DNA of 64,000 nucleotides from an uncultured beta proteobacterium (GTDB taxonomy: Bacteria > Pseudomonadota > Gammaproteobacteria > Burkholderiales > Burkholderiaceae_C): the NCBI GenBank assembly GCA_903845935.1, contig CAIMZI010000134.1, forward strand, positions 1 through 64,000, given 5' to 3'. This document shows positions 50,041 to 59,712 of this stretch, in pieces. How positions within the stretch are numbered: the first letter of the stretch is position 1; each line of letters begins with the position of its first letter. The notes below the pieces were generated by a model that had not been told where the DNA came from, searched no databases, and was given only the letters and a program-made list of their open reading frames with translations. The translations under genes were made by a program, and so were the position numbers.

Positions 50041-50259
50041 AGACCCTTCTCGTCTGCTTTTGTGGTGGGGCAGGCGAACCGGGTATCCCTTCTCCAGCCC
50101 TGCTCGCGGACGTCTGCCTTTGGTTCGCATACACCGTTTTGTCAACGCCATGGTTGGCGCGCTGGCTCTGTGGCAACCGCGAATGGGGGCCTGCGAAGGT
50201 ACACCCGATCCGCCTGCCTGAAGTGGTAGATTTGTTTACCAACTTGGATGAAGGTGTCT

Positions 50260-50499
50260 ATGTTCGCACTGAAGTATTACGGAATTGACTGGCTGGCCAT
50301 GGTGCTGACGTTCTTTGCGCTCTGGCACATTGGCAACAAGAACAAGATTGGTTTTGTGATCATGATGGGCGGCAATCTTTGCTGGATCAGCATTGGCGTG
50401 TTGACACAGAGTCTGGCCATGGTCTTGGCAAATGCGGTTTTTTTCACCATGAATCTGCGTGCACTTTGGAAGTGGCAAAGGCCTGTAAAACCAACCTAA
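50260..50499 (+). CDS. Small membrane protein, PnuC-like fragment fold
   Basis: A 79-residue protein with three likely membrane helices (about 8-22, 28-45 and 48-65). The WISIGVLTQSLAMVLANAVFF stretch (cited in part as WISIGVLTQSLAMVL) resembles the pattern seen in small nicotinamide-riboside-transporter-like (PnuC) or SemiSWEET-sized proteins, but I am not certain. The ATG at 50260 is preferred over one at 50248 because GAAGGTG ends four bases before it. It stands alone; the 219 bases upstream (50041-50259) hold nothing I recognise. Confidence 0.6.
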   Translation: MFALKYYGIDWLAMVLTFFALWHIGNKNKIGFVIMMGGNLCWISIGVLTQSLAMVLANAVFFTMNLRALWKWQRPVKPT

Positions 50500-50533
50500 G
50501 GTGCGTTCGAGAGGCCTGCGTGCTAAATGGACT

Positions 50534-51358
50534 TCAAACTTCCAGGTTGTCAATCAGCCGCGTCGTCCCCAGCTTGGCTGCGGCCAGCACCACCAGCGCA
50601 TCACCGGGCTGTGGCGCTTGCAGATCGACACGACGGCGCGCGACGACATAGTCGGGCTTCCAGCCGGCGGCGCTTAAAGACGACATGGCCTGGGCTTCCA
50701 GCGCGGCATAGTCACAGCGCCCGCCACGCATGGCATCGGCCAGGGCCTTGAGGGTTTGCGACAAGAGCACGGCTTCCTGGCGCTCTGTGGCGCTCAGGTA
50801 GCCGTTGCGCGAGGACATGGCCAGGCCGTCGTCGGCGCGCAAGGTGTCCACGCCGACGATGTCGATCGGCATATTGAACTGCTGCACCATGCGGCGCACC
50901 ACCATCAGCTGCTGGTAGTCCTTCTTGCCAAACACCGCGCTGCGCGCCTGGGTGCAGCTCAATAGCTTCATCACGATGGTGGCCACGCCGGTGAAAAAGC
51001 CGGGGCGGAATTCACCTTCGAGAATGTTGGCCAAATCAGGTGGCGGCTGGATCAAAAAGCTTTGTGGCTCGGGGTACAGCTCGGCTTCTGACGGGGCGAA
51101 AACGATGTCACAACCGGCCGCTTCGAGCTGGGCACAGTCGGCCTCCAGCGTGCGCGGGTAGGTGGAGAAGTCTTCCTTGGGGCCGAACTGCAGGCGGTTC
51201 ACAAAGATGGTGGCTACAGTCACATCGCCCAGCGGCTTGGCCGCCTTGATTAGCGCGATATGGCCGGCATGCAGATTGCCCATGGTGGGCACCACCGCAG
51301 GGTGGCGGTAGGCGCTTAAGGCGGAGCGCAGTTCAGCGAGCGTGTGGACGATTTTCAT
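50534..51358 (-). CDS. panC: Pantothenate synthetase
   Basis: Joins pantoate and beta-alanine using ATP. The 274-residue protein has [16 protein letters not shown] with the nucleotidyl-transferase HxGH motif, [34 protein letters not shown] and the KMSKS-like MSSRNGYLS. It overlaps the panB stop by one base (TAATG), so the two are translationally coupled. Confidence 0.95.
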   Translation of the reverse strand: MKIVHTLAELRSALSAYRHPAVVPTMGNLHAGHIALIKAAKPLGDVTVATIFVNRLQFGPKEDFSTYPRTLEADCAQLEAAGCDIVFAPSEAELYPEPQSFLIQPPPDLANILEGEFRPGFFTGVATIVMKLLSCTQARSAVFGKKDYQQLMVVRRMVQQFNMPIDIVGVDTLRADDGLAMSSRNGYLSATERQEAVLLSQTLKALADAMRGGRCDYAALEAQAMSSLSAAGWKPDYVVARRRVDLQAPQPGDALVVLAAAKLGTTRLIDNLEV

Positions 51359-52281
51359 TACCAGGCATGCACCGTGTTGTCAGGAAAGTTGCCGTTTTTG
51401 ACGGCTGCCACATAGGCCTCGATGGCGCCGCGCACCGAGCCCGCATCGGTCATGAAGTTGCGCACAAACTTGGGCATCTTGCCCAGGTTAAGCCCTAACA
51501 TGTCGTGCAAGACCAGCACCTGACCGGCCGTGCCATTGCCCGCACCTATGCCGATGGTGGCGCAGTGCAGCAGTTCGTTGGTCAGCTCGGTGGCAATTTG
51601 CTGCGGCACCATTTCCAGCACCAGCATGCTGGCACCGGCGTCCTGCAGCTCGTGCGAATGGCGGCGCAACAGTTCGGCGCTGGCCTCGGTCTTGCCCTGC
51701 ACCCGGTAGCCGCCTAGGGCGTGCACGGTTTGGGGGGTGAGGCCCAAATGGGCGCAGACCGGAATGCCGCGCTCCACCAGAAAGTGCACGGTCTCGGTGG
51801 TCCAGCCGCCGCCTTCGAGCTTGACCATGTGGGCGCCGGCCTGCATCAAGACGGACGCGCTGCGGATCGCCTGTTCCTTGGACTCGTGGTAGCTGCCAAA
51901 GGGCAGGTCGGCAATCACCCAGGCCGTGGCCTGGGATCGGTTGAGGCCACGCGTCACCGATTCGGTGTGGTAACGCATGGTTTCCAGGCTCACGCCCACG
52001 GTGCTGGACAAGCCCTGGCAGACCATGCCCAGCGAGTCGCCAATCAGAATACTTTCCACGCCGGCGGCATCGGCAACGGCGGCAAAGGTGGCGTCGTAGG
52101 CGGTGAGCATGGTGATTTTTTCACCGCGGGTTCGCATCTCTTGCAGGCGCGGCAGGCTCATGGGCCTGCGGCTGGGCATGGGAGAGGCCGGTGGCAGGGT
52201 GCCGTAGGGCGTGGCATGCAGGGCGGCTACTTGGTCTAGCGTGACTTCGGTCATGGCGTGGGCTGAATGTGGACTGAGCAT
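51358..52281 (-). CDS. panB: 3-methyl-2-oxobutanoate hydroxymethyltransferase
   Basis: First enzyme of pantothenate synthesis, making ketopantoate. The 307-residue protein has [43 protein letters not shown] (cited as [12 protein letters not shown]), [13 protein letters not shown] and [19 protein letters not shown]. Its N-terminal 40 residues are extra compared with the core family. The ATG at 52281 has a better ribosome site (CTGAAG) than the one at 52254, which would also work. Confidence 0.94.
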   Translation of the reverse strand: MLSPHSAHAMTEVTLDQVAALHATPYGTLPPASPMPSRRPMSLPRLQEMRTRGEKITMLTAYDATFAAVADAAGVESILIGDSLGMVCQGLSSTVGVSLETMRYHTESVTRGLNRSQATAWVIADLPFGSYHESKEQAIRSASVLMQAGAHMVKLEGGGWTTETVHFLVERGIPVCAHLGLTPQTVHALGGYRVQGKTEASAELLRRHSHELQDAGASMLVLEMVPQQIATELTNELLHCATIGIGAGNGTAGQVLVLHDMLGLNLGKMPKFVRNFMTDAGSVRGAIEAYVAAVKNGNFPDNTVHAW

Positions 52282-52335
52282 GGGCTTCAGGATGCAATCG
52301 AATTGGGGCGAATACTAAACCTTAAAGCGGCTGCT

Positions 52336-53133
52336 TCAGGTGAGCGAGTAGGCCAGACGCACATAGATGGGCGCAAAGGCCTCGGCCTGGGTAATTTCGA
52401 TCAGGGTTTCCTTGGCCAGCTCCAGCATGGCGATAAAGGTCACCACCAGCACCGGCGTTCCCAGTTCGGCATCAAACAGGTCTTCAAAACCAACAAAGCG
52501 CTTGCCCTGCAGCTTGCGCAAGACAATGCTCATGTGCTCGCGTACCGACAGCTCGGCGCGGCTAATCTTGTGGTGCTGCACCAACTTGGCGCGCTTCAAG
52601 ATGTCGCGCCAGGCCTCTTGCAGGTCGACCAGCTGCACATCCGGAAAGCGCGGTACCAGGCTTTGCTCGATAAAGATGCTGGCCTTGAGATAGTCGCGCC
52701 CGTATTGCGGGATCGCATTCAAGCCGGCGGCGGCCAGCTTCATCTGCTCGTATTCCAGCAGGCGGCGCACCAGCTCTGCGCGCGGATCTTCGGCCTCTTC
52801 GCCTTCGGCCACCTTTTTGGGCGGCAGCAGCATGCGCGACTTGATCTCGATCAGCATGGCAGCCATCAACAGGTACTCGGCCGCCAGTTCCAGATTGCGC
52901 TTGCGGATCTGCTCCACGTAGACCAGGTATTGCTTGGTCACGCTCAGCATGGGGATGTCGAGGATGTTGAAGTTCTGCTTGCGAATCAGGTACAGCAGCA
53001 GATCCAGCGGCCCCTCAAAGGCCTCCAGAAAGACTTCCAGCGCATCGGGCGGTATGTAGAGGTCGGTTGGCAGCGCAAACAGCGGCTCACCATACAAGCG
53101 GGCCAGCGCTACCTGGTCCACCACCTCGGGCAT
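52336..53133 (-). CDS. scpA: Segregation and condensation protein A
   Basis: Kleisin subunit that joins SMC and ScpB in chromosome condensation. The 265-residue protein begins MPEVVDQVALARLYGEPL and has the ScpA hallmark FEGPLDLLLYLIRKQNFNILDIPM followed by AAEYLLMAAMLIEIKSRMLLP (both cited across motif boundaries; key part GPLDLLLYLIRKQN). The ATG at 53133 is preferred; a TTG three codons upstream is possible. It follows the DUF3460 gene. ScpB is not in the window. Confidence 0.9.
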   Translation of the reverse strand: MPEVVDQVALARLYGEPLFALPTDLYIPPDALEVFLEAFEGPLDLLLYLIRKQNFNILDIPMLSVTKQYLVYVEQIRKRNLELAAEYLLMAAMLIEIKSRMLLPPKKVAEGEEAEDPRAELVRRLLEYEQMKLAAAGLNAIPQYGRDYLKASIFIEQSLVPRFPDVQLVDLQEAWRDILKRAKLVQHHKISRAELSVREHMSIVLRKLQGKRFVGFEDLFDAELGTPVLVVTFIAMLELAKETLIEITQAEAFAPIYVRLAYSLT

Positions 53134-53148
53134 GTCAGCCAACGCGGT

Positions 53149-53355
53149 TTATTCGTGCTGGGTCTGGTAGACGTAGGCCTGCTGCTTCACCTTCGCACTG
53201 CGAAAGCCCTTTAGGGCCAGGCGATCAATGACCTTGTCCCATAGCAGGGAGCGCCCCTTGAGTTGCTCGGCTTCGAGCATGGGCTTCTGCGTTTTGAGCT
53301 GATCCAGAAACTGGGTAGCTTCGGATGTGTAATCGGGGCGGCGGAATATGTTCAT
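53149..53355 (-). CDS. DUF3460 family protein
   Basis: A 68-residue protein of a family restricted mainly to betaproteobacteria, starting MNIFRRPDYTSEATQFLDQL and ending with many Lys/Gln. It is predicted helical and soluble; the function is unknown. It sits between metG and scpA in the same orientation, a conserved position in Burkholderiales. Confidence 0.87.
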   Translation of the reverse strand: MNIFRRPDYTSEATQFLDQLKTQKPMLEAEQLKGRSLLWDKVIDRLALKGFRSAKVKQQAYVYQTQHE

Positions 53356-53395
53356 TGGAACCTCTTTGCTTTATTTTACGTCGGACATGGCCGCG

Positions 53396-55537
53396 CTAGT
53401 GAATGCGCATGCCGGGCGCAGCACCGGGCCAGGGGTTCAGGATGTAGATGCCGGGGTTGGCCTTCTCATCGCCATGGCTGGCGGCCATGACCATGCCTTC
53501 GCTGATGCCGAACTTCATCTTGCGCGGTGCCAGGTTTGCCACCAACACGGTGAGTTGGCCGGTGAGTTGTTCGGGCTGGTACATGCTGGCAATGCCGCTG
53601 AAGACATTGCGCAGGCGCGGTGCGCCGCTGGCGTCCTGCTCACCGGCGTCCAGCGTCAGGCGCAAGAGCTTGGTCGAGCCTTCGACAGCGGCGCAGGCGA
53701 CGATTTTGGCGATGCGCAGGTCGATCTTGGCAAAGTCGTCGATGGTGATGGTGGGGGCGATGACCTCGCCGCCGGGCCGCCCCAAGGCGAGGTCGGCCCC
53801 CTTGGGGGGCAGCGAACCAGGCGCAGCCGGGAGCGTGGGGGCCACATCTGGCACTTCGAATAGGGCGTCGAGTTGCTTCACGTCCACGCGTTGCATCAAA
53901 TGTTGGTAGGGCTGGATGGCCGCCACATTGGTGTCCACATTCCACTTCGTCATGTCCAGGCCGATAAAGCCCTGCACCGATTCGGCCAGCGACGGCAGGA
54001 TCGGCGCCAGATAACGCGTCAGCACCGCAAAGCAGTTGATCAGCACCGAGCAGACCTGGTGCAGCGCCTCGTTGTTGGCCGGGTCTTTGGCCAGGTCCCA
54101 GGGCTTGTTCTGATCCACATAGGAATTGACGCGGTCGGCCAGCAGCATGATTTCGCGCGTGGCCTTAGCCATTTCACGTGTGTCGTAGAGCTTGGCAATC
54201 GCGTCCGACTCGGAGCGGATGTCGGCCAGCATGGCCGCGCCCAGGGCGCCAAACTCGGTGGTCAGTTGGCCGTCAAAGCGCTTGCTTAAAAAACCGGCGG
54301 CGCGGCTGGCGATGTTGACGAACTTGCCGATCAGGTCGCTGTTGACGCGGGCCATGAAGTCGTCGGCATTGAAGTCAATGTCCTCGTTCCTGCTTGAGAG
54401 CTTGGCCGCCAGGTAGTAGCGCAGCCACTCCGGGTTCATGCCCAGGTTCAGGTACTTGAGCGGGTCCAGGCCCGTGCCGCGGCTCTTGCTCATTTTCTCG
54501 CCGTTGTTCACGGTCAGGAAACCGTGCACAAACACGTTGTCCGGCGCCTTGCGGCCGCTGAAATGCAGGATGGCCGGCCAGAACAGGGTGTGGAAGGTGA
54601 CGATGTCCTTGCCGATGAAGTGGTACTGCTCCAGCTTCGGGTTCGCCATATAGGCGGCGTAATCCTGGCCGCGCTTGTCCAGCAGGTTCTTCAAAGAGGC
54701 CAGGTAGCCGATGGGCGCGTCCAGCCAGACATAGAAGTACTTGCCCGGCGCGTCCGGAATCTCGATGCCGAAGTAGGGCGCGTCCCGGCTGATGTCCCAG
54801 TCGCCCAGGCCTTCGCTCTTGGAGCCATCCGGGTTGGTGCGCACCGAAAACCATTCCTTGATCTTGTTCGCCACCTCGGGTTGCAGCCGGCCGTCCTGCG
54901 TCCATTTTTCCAGGTAGGCGACACAGCGCGGATCCGACAGCTTGAAGAAGAAATGCTCGGAATGCTTGAGCTGGGGTCGGGCACCCGAGAGCACCGAGAA
55001 CGGGTTGATCAGGTCGGTCGGCGCGTAGACGCTGCCGCAGACTTCGCAGTTGTCGCCGTACTGGTCTTTCGCGTGGCACTTGGGGCATTCGCCCTTGATG
55101 TAGCGGTCGGGCAGGAACATGTTCTTTTCGGGGTCGAAGAACTGCTCGATGGTCTTGCGCTCTATAAGCGTGCCGCCTGCTTCCTCCGGCAGGTCGCGCA
55201 GGTCGCGGTAGATCTGGCGCGCCAGCTCGTGGTTCTCCGGGGCGTCGGTGCTGTGCCAGTTGTCAAAGCCGATGTGGAAGCCGTCCAGGTACTGCTTGCG
55301 CCCGGCTGCAATGTCGGCCACAAACTGCTGCGGCGTCTTGCCGGCCTTCTCGGCGGCAATCATGATGGGCGCGCCATGGGTGTCGTCCGCGCCTACGAAG
55401 TTCACCGCATGGCCCTGCATGCGCTGGAAGCGCACCCAGATATCGGCCTGGATGTATTCCATGATGTGGCCGATGTGGAAGTTGCCGTTGGCGTAGGGCA
55501 GGGCGGTGGTGACGAAGAGCTGACGGTGTGCGGACAT
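53396..55537 (-). CDS. metG: Methionyl-tRNA synthetase
   Basis: Class I synthetase charging both Met-tRNAs. The 713-residue protein has the HIGH motif ([10 protein letters not shown]), a zinc knuckle ([18 protein letters not shown]), the KMSKS loop ([11 protein letters not shown]) and a C-terminal tRNA-binding domain (about 610-713: [21 protein letters not shown] cited as [16 protein letters not shown]). The ATG at 55537 starts [18 protein letters not shown], as in relatives. In many bacteria metG is divergent from apbC; here a 4-kb cassette separates them. Confidence 0.95.
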   Translation of the reverse strand: MSAHRQLFVTTALPYANGNFHIGHIMEYIQADIWVRFQRMQGHAVNFVGADDTHGAPIMIAAEKAGKTPQQFVADIAAGRKQYLDGFHIGFDNWHSTDAPENHELARQIYRDLRDLPEEAGGTLIERKTIEQFFDPEKNMFLPDRYIKGECPKCHAKDQYGDNCEVCGSVYAPTDLINPFSVLSGARPQLKHSEHFFFKLSDPRCVAYLEKWTQDGRLQPEVANKIKEWFSVRTNPDGSKSEGLGDWDISRDAPYFGIEIPDAPGKYFYVWLDAPIGYLASLKNLLDKRGQDYAAYMANPKLEQYHFIGKDIVTFHTLFWPAILHFSGRKAPDNVFVHGFLTVNNGEKMSKSRGTGLDPLKYLNLGMNPEWLRYYLAAKLSSRNEDIDFNADDFMARVNSDLIGKFVNIASRAAGFLSKRFDGQLTTEFGALGAAMLADIRSESDAIAKLYDTREMAKATREIMLLADRVNSYVDQNKPWDLAKDPANNEALHQVCSVLINCFAVLTRYLAPILPSLAESVQGFIGLDMTKWNVDTNVAAIQPYQHLMQRVDVKQLDALFEVPDVAPTLPAAPGSLPPKGADLALGRPGGEVIAPTITIDDFAKIDLRIAKIVACAAVEGSTKLLRLTLDAGEQDASGAPRLRNVFSGIASMYQPEQLTGQLTVLVANLAPRKMKFGISEGMVMAASHGDEKANPGIYILNPWPGAAPGMRIH

Positions 55538-55587
55538 GAGGGGCTTTGGCTTTCGGAGACAGACGGCGATTTTAGTCTGGGGGTGGA

Positions 55588-55605
55588 GCTTGCGGATTCG
55601 CAAGC
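55588..55605. repeat. Perfect 7-base hairpin in the metG-metalloprotease gap
   Basis: GCTTGCG, loop GATT, CGCAAGC. It lies in the 206-base divergent region with a second, imperfect stem (GGGCGTACT 55647-55655 and AGTGCGCCC 55669-55677, one G-T pair). No T-run follows either stem, so a terminator is unlikely; a protein-binding site or leader structure is possible. Confidence 0.5.
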
Positions 55606-55743
55606 CGGGATAGGGCCACGCCTTGGATCATTTGCCCGTGCTGTGTGGGCGTACTGACTCCGCTACACAGTGCGCCCTTGGCTGAGCGTTCAGGCCCTGC
55701 GCCTGTGCCAGTCGTTAGCAATCTGTTGATGAAGGAGTACTGA

Positions 55744-57843
55744 ATGGCCTTTGAAGATCCCACCAACCTGGCGTCCGACACCGCGATGGATGAGAGCCGT
55801 GATGAGTCCGTGTCGGGCATGCAGGAGGTGGCTGCATACCCGGTTGACACCGATCTGAGTCCCGCCGCCGAACCTACCAGCCTGCAAGGAGGCGCCACGA
55901 CCGTGCCGCCCTTGCCCACGCCCATTCCGACCCCGGTGCTCTTGCGAACATTCAGTGGCAGCTACCGCAGCCCCAATACCCCCGGATTTCAGCTCGAACT
56001 ACGGGTGGACGTGGACGGCGCGCACCCTTTGCGCAAGCTCAGTGCCGACTTCTTTTCCTTGTCGGGGGCGACCTTGAGTTACTTTGGCTCCTTTGTCGTG
56101 GATAGCCCGGTGATTACCACCACCAGCAGCGCCATTGTCATTCGGGGACCGGGGCGCTTTACCTGGAGCGCCGGTGCCTCCGTGGTGCAGGTGACCATCC
56201 CCAAGCGCACCATTTTCCAACCGGCGGCTGCGGCCACGGTGAGCTTCTTCAGCACCGGTGGCGCGCCCGGCGCCAGCTATGTCTGTCCGTTTGGTTCGCG
56301 CTATTTGCGTACCGTCCAGATCGAGACCGACCGTGTGTCGGATGTGACCACGCCGGTTTTTACTAGCTACAACACCGGCACTCTGCCATCGGGCGGCGCG
56401 GCACGCACCCTGTCGGTGGTAGCGGCCTATGCGGAAGCCAGCATCCAGATGCTGGTCACCTCTGGGTCGGACGTGATCAATATCAGCGAGGCGGGAAGCA
56501 ACGCCAAATGGTCAGATGCAGAGCTGCACGCCTCCATGGTGCACCACTTCAGTGTCTGGCATGAGGCTCCGCAATGGGCGGTCTGGCAGGTGGTCTGCCA
56601 ACACCACGAGCTGGGCGATGGCCTGCTGGGCATCATGTTTGATCAGCAGGGCCTGCAGCGCCAAGGCTGTGCCGTGTTCCATGCGGGCATGGGCGGCACG
56701 GGCCCCACGCAGCTGCGCGAACAACTGTATTGCTATGTTCACGAGTTGGGCCATTGCTTCAATCTCTTGCACTCCTGGCAAAAGTCCCTGGGCAACCCGC
56801 CGGGTGTGGACCGGCCATCGGCCAGGTCCTATATGAACTACCCCTGGCGCTATCCGGGCGGCGAAGCGGCGTTCTGGGCCGCCTTTGGCTTTGTCTTTGA
56901 TGATCCGGAGTTGATCCACCTGCGCCATGCCTTTCGCAACAACATCATCATGGGCGGCAGCCCGTTTGCGACAGGCTCATCGATGAGCAACCCGGAAATC
57001 ATGGCCGACCCTGTCAGCGACCGGTCGGGCCTGCAATTCCGGATTGCAGGAGCGCATGACAATTTTGCACTGGGCGAACCGGTGTCCATCCATCTCTCGC
57101 TCTCGCCCAGCGATCTGCGTGGCAAGACGGTGTACCCGCATGTACATCCCAGCCAGGCCATGGTGAGCGTGGTGATTGCCAAACCCAATGGGCAGGTGGT
57201 GGTCTATGAACCCTATATCGATCATCTGATGTCGGGCAAGACCGAGTTCCTGGCTGCGGGGCAATCGATCGAGGACGTCGCCTATATCGGCTTTGGTAAG
57301 GGGGGCTTGTACTTCGAGCAGCCCGGCAGCTACACCCTGCGTGCGGTGTACCACGCGCTGGATGGCTCACGGGTCTTGTCCAACGTGCTCAAGCTGCGCG
57401 TGCGCAATCCGGCGACGGCCGAGAACGACGAGCTGGCGCATTTGTTGTTGGGCGAAGAGCAAGGCGCCCTGTTTTACCTGCAGGGCTCGGACTCGGAGGC
57501 CCTGCGCGCGGGCAATGACGCCTTTGACACCCTGCTCGAAAAGCACGGCAGCCACCGCCTGGCCGACTACGTGCGGTTTGCCAAGGGCGTGAATGCGGCG
57601 CGCAGCTTCAAGACCATCCACAAAGAGCAGCCCGGCGGCATGCGGGTGCGAGCCGCCAATTTGAGCGAGGCCCACAGCCTGATGATGGCAGCGGCCACGG
57701 GCAAGGGCACCATTGACGACCTGACCCGAATGCGGGGCCTGAACAAGTTGGCAGCGCTGCACCATGAAAAAGGCGACGAGAAGTCCGCCAAGTCCAGCCT
57801 GAAACTGGCACAGGACATCGCTGCCCTGCGGGCTGCCAAGTAA
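55744..57843 (+). CDS. Large zinc metalloprotease-like protein of unknown family
   Basis: A 699-residue protein with a zincin motif HELGHCFNLLH (333-343), which is HExxHxxNxxH, and a Met-turn-like YMNY (363-366) twenty residues later; together these suggest a metzincin-type fold. The first 60 residues are acidic and disordered-looking and no signal peptide is seen. Residues about 65-230 look beta-rich, 425-545 again beta-rich (GEPVSIHLSLSPSDL, PGSYTLRAVYHAL), and the last 130 are helical (NDELAHLLLGEEQGAL). AAGGAG lies eight bases before the ATG. Substrate and location are unknown. Confidence 0.75.
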   Translation: MAFEDPTNLASDTAMDESRDESVSGMQEVAAYPVDTDLSPAAEPTSLQGGATTVPPLPTPIPTPVLLRTFSGSYRSPNTPGFQLELRVDVDGAHPLRKLSADFFSLSGATLSYFGSFVVDSPVITTTSSAIVIRGPGRFTWSAGASVVQVTIPKRTIFQPAAAATVSFFSTGGAPGASYVCPFGSRYLRTVQIETDRVSDVTTPVFTSYNTGTLPSGGAARTLSVVAAYAEASIQMLVTSGSDVINISEAGSNAKWSDAELHASMVHHFSVWHEAPQWAVWQVVCQHHELGDGLLGIMFDQQGLQRQGCAVFHAGMGGTGPTQLREQLYCYVHELGHCFNLLHSWQKSLGNPPGVDRPSARSYMNYPWRYPGGEAAFWAAFGFVFDDPELIHLRHAFRNNIIMGGSPFATGSSMSNPEIMADPVSDRSGLQFRIAGAHDNFALGEPVSIHLSLSPSDLRGKTVYPHVHPSQAMVSVVIAKPNGQVVVYEPYIDHLMSGKTEFLAAGQSIEDVAYIGFGKGGLYFEQPGSYTLRAVYHALDGSRVLSNVLKLRVRNPATAENDELAHLLLGEEQGALFYLQGSDSEALRAGNDAFDTLLEKHGSHRLADYVRFAKGVNAARSFKTIHKEQPGGMRVRAANLSEAHSLMMAAATGKGTIDDLTRMRGLNKLAALHHEKGDEKSAKSSLKLAQDIAALRAAK

Positions 57844-57856
57844 GTGAAAGAGCGTC

Positions 57857-57911
57857 GAACCCCGATCGCAACATGCCCACTTACTTTGCTACGGCGGTGC
57901 CATCGGGGTTC
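57857..57911. repeat. Perfect 10-base inverted repeat after the metalloprotease gene
   Basis: GAACCCCGAT (57857-57866) and ATCGGGGTTC (57902-57911) are exact reverse complements separated by 35 bases, followed by TTCCCTT. It lies in the 80-base gap before a small gene. It could act as a weak terminator or as an operator. Confidence 0.6.
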
Positions 57912-57923
57912 TTCCCTTAAGCT

Positions 57924-58241
57924 ATGCCCGGAGGCTACGTGACCACATTGCACATCACCTTGGAAGAAGGTTTCCACGGTCAGACCGTCAGCATTGCCGT
58001 TGGCGCGCTGACGGTCTACCAGCAGTCCAGTCTGCGCACCGATCTGCGGATTTCGCGTGCTGCCGCCTTTGACACCGAGGTGGCGCCCGGGCTTGCGCAA
58101 GTAAAGGTATGGGTTGAGCCGGGTGGGCTGCCGGCCAGCGTGGATGTAGATGCTGTGATCACACCCTACCTTGGCATAGCAGTAGACCCTGCGGGCGCCA
58201 TCGTATTTAGGCCATCCGTCTCCATGCCACGCTATCTGTGA
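57924..58241 (+). CDS. Small beta-rich protein of unknown function
   Basis: A 105-residue protein (100 if translation starts at the GTG at 57939, which has GGAGG just in front and may be the better start). No family recognised. The composition is hydrophobic and Val/Ala/Gly-rich with no Cys; alternating patterns such as TTLHITLEEGFHGQTVSIAV point to beta strands. The end reads SMPRYL. It lies between the metalloprotease (same strand) and patatin (convergent) genes. Function is open; it could be a partner or inhibitor of the protease, which is speculation. Confidence 0.6.
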   Translation: MPGGYVTTLHITLEEGFHGQTVSIAVGALTVYQQSSLRTDLRISRAAAFDTEVAPGLAQVKVWVEPGGLPASVDVDAVITPYLGIAVDPAGAIVFRPSVSMPRYL

Positions 58242-58260
58242 GCCTGCGGTCCCGCTTGAC

Positions 58261-59562
58261 CTAGGCCCTGCTGCGCACCCGCAAGGGGTCGGAGCGACGC
58301 TCCACAAAGGGTTTGACTGGCGCGGCGGCTTGCGGATCGGTCCAGCCGAAAAAGGTGCAGACCTCAGTGCGCTGCTTTTGCGCGTCGGCATAACCTAGGC
58401 TCATCAGCTCCTGCGTGTAATTGGCTTCGAACAGCAGGTAGCTGGCCAAGGCCGAACCCTTGACGTCGGCCTTGGCAGAAGAGATGCCCACGCCGCCCAG
58501 CATGACGCGCACGGCGTGCGGCAGGTCGCCGATATGGCGAGACGCAATCACATCCAGGCGCTGGCTGGGCGCAATGACCAGCAGGTCTATGGGGCGCAGC
58601 GCGCTTTGCTGGCGCAGCTCAGGTGGCACCAACTGCAGCGTGTGGTTGATGCGGCGCACCCGCTCCACATCCACCGCCAAGGCGTCCAAAAAAATATTGG
58701 ACAGGGCGTGACCTGCTATCTGCGCAATGCTGGGGTAGCTATTGCCATTGGTCCAGGGCGCGGCGCCCTTGGGCTCGCTCATGCGCCCGGCCCCCACCAC
58801 CAGCAGACGCTCGGCACCCAGGTGGATGGCGGGCGCCACCGGCGCGCTCTGGCGCATGGAGCCATCGCCAAAGTATTCGGTGTGGCCGTTGATGTGCAGC
58901 TCGGTGGCCGGAAACACAAACGGGATGGCGCTGGACGCCAGCAGATGTGCATGGGTGATGCGGTCACGCACCGACAGGCGCTGGGAGCGCACCCAGGGCA
59001 TGAGGCGCTTATCGCCCTCAAAAAAGGTGACGTGTTCGCCAGAACCGTAGCTGGACGCGGTGACGGCCAGCGCCTGGATATGGCCCAGGCGTATCAGCTC
59101 GGGCAGGCGTTCCAGCGGCACCAGCCGCTCCAGCAAGCCGCTCAGGGGCGCGTTGTCCAGCAGGGAGCGCGGTTTGATGCGTCGCCACTTGGCCAGCAAC
59201 CAGCCGGCCGACAGCAGGGTCATCCATTTGGCGCCTGAGCGCAGCATGCTGAGGTGGTCGGCCAGGTACACATCGTTGGCGTGGAGGTGACGCCAAGTGC
59301 TGGCAATCAGGCGCACCACGGCGTCAAAATCGTCGCTGCCGCAGGCCAGGGCCGCGGCATTGATGGCGCCGGCCGAGGTGCCGGTGATGATGGCAAAGGG
59401 ATTGGGCTGGTCGCCAGCGCCACAGGCCAGGCGAATATCGGCAATGGCCTCGAGCACGCCCACCTGGTAGGCGGCGCGGGCACCGCCGCCGGACAGCATC
59501 AGCCCGGCGGGGCCGCGCGCAGCGGACATAGTTGCGGTGAATGTGTCTGGTGGACTTCCCAT
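58261..59562 (-). CDS. Patatin-like phospholipase
   Basis: Serine lipid acyl hydrolase of 433 residues with the patatin catalytic dyad: oxyanion loop SGGGARA (24-30), nucleophile Ser63 in GTSAGAINAA, and Asp233 in FGDGSMRQ. Active residues are intact. A C-terminal extension (about 300-433) resembles that of DUF3336-free bacterial patatins. No signal peptide is apparent. ATG at 59562 is chosen; 59529 is an alternative. Last gene of the cassette between metG and apbC. Confidence 0.9.
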   Translation of the reverse strand: MGSPPDTFTATMSAARGPAGLMLSGGGARAAYQVGVLEAIADIRLACGAGDQPNPFAIITGTSAGAINAAALACGSDDFDAVVRLIASTWRHLHANDVYLADHLSMLRSGAKWMTLLSAGWLLAKWRRIKPRSLLDNAPLSGLLERLVPLERLPELIRLGHIQALAVTASSYGSGEHVTFFEGDKRLMPWVRSQRLSVRDRITHAHLLASSAIPFVFPATELHINGHTEYFGDGSMRQSAPVAPAIHLGAERLLVVGAGRMSEPKGAAPWTNGNSYPSIAQIAGHALSNIFLDALAVDVERVRRINHTLQLVPPELRQQSALRPIDLLVIAPSQRLDVIASRHIGDLPHAVRVMLGGVGISSAKADVKGSALASYLLFEANYTQELMSLGYADAQKQRTEVCTFFGWTDPQAAAPVKPFVERRSDPLRVRSRA

Positions 59563-59712
59563 GGATCACATTATGAAACGCCGCCTTGTGCTCCACGGCA
59601 TGAATGAGGCCGGGTAAACCCGCAGGCCCATGGCCGAACAGCGGCAAGATGCACCCTTGCCGCCAAGGGGATGGCGCGCTTCGCTAGACTACGCACAATT
59701 CAGGAGTTAGCA

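Noticed and set aside
50041..50259. Possible gene or RNA in the 219-base gap before the small membrane protein
   Set aside because: No conserved RNA motif, promoter or coding pattern could be seen on either strand.
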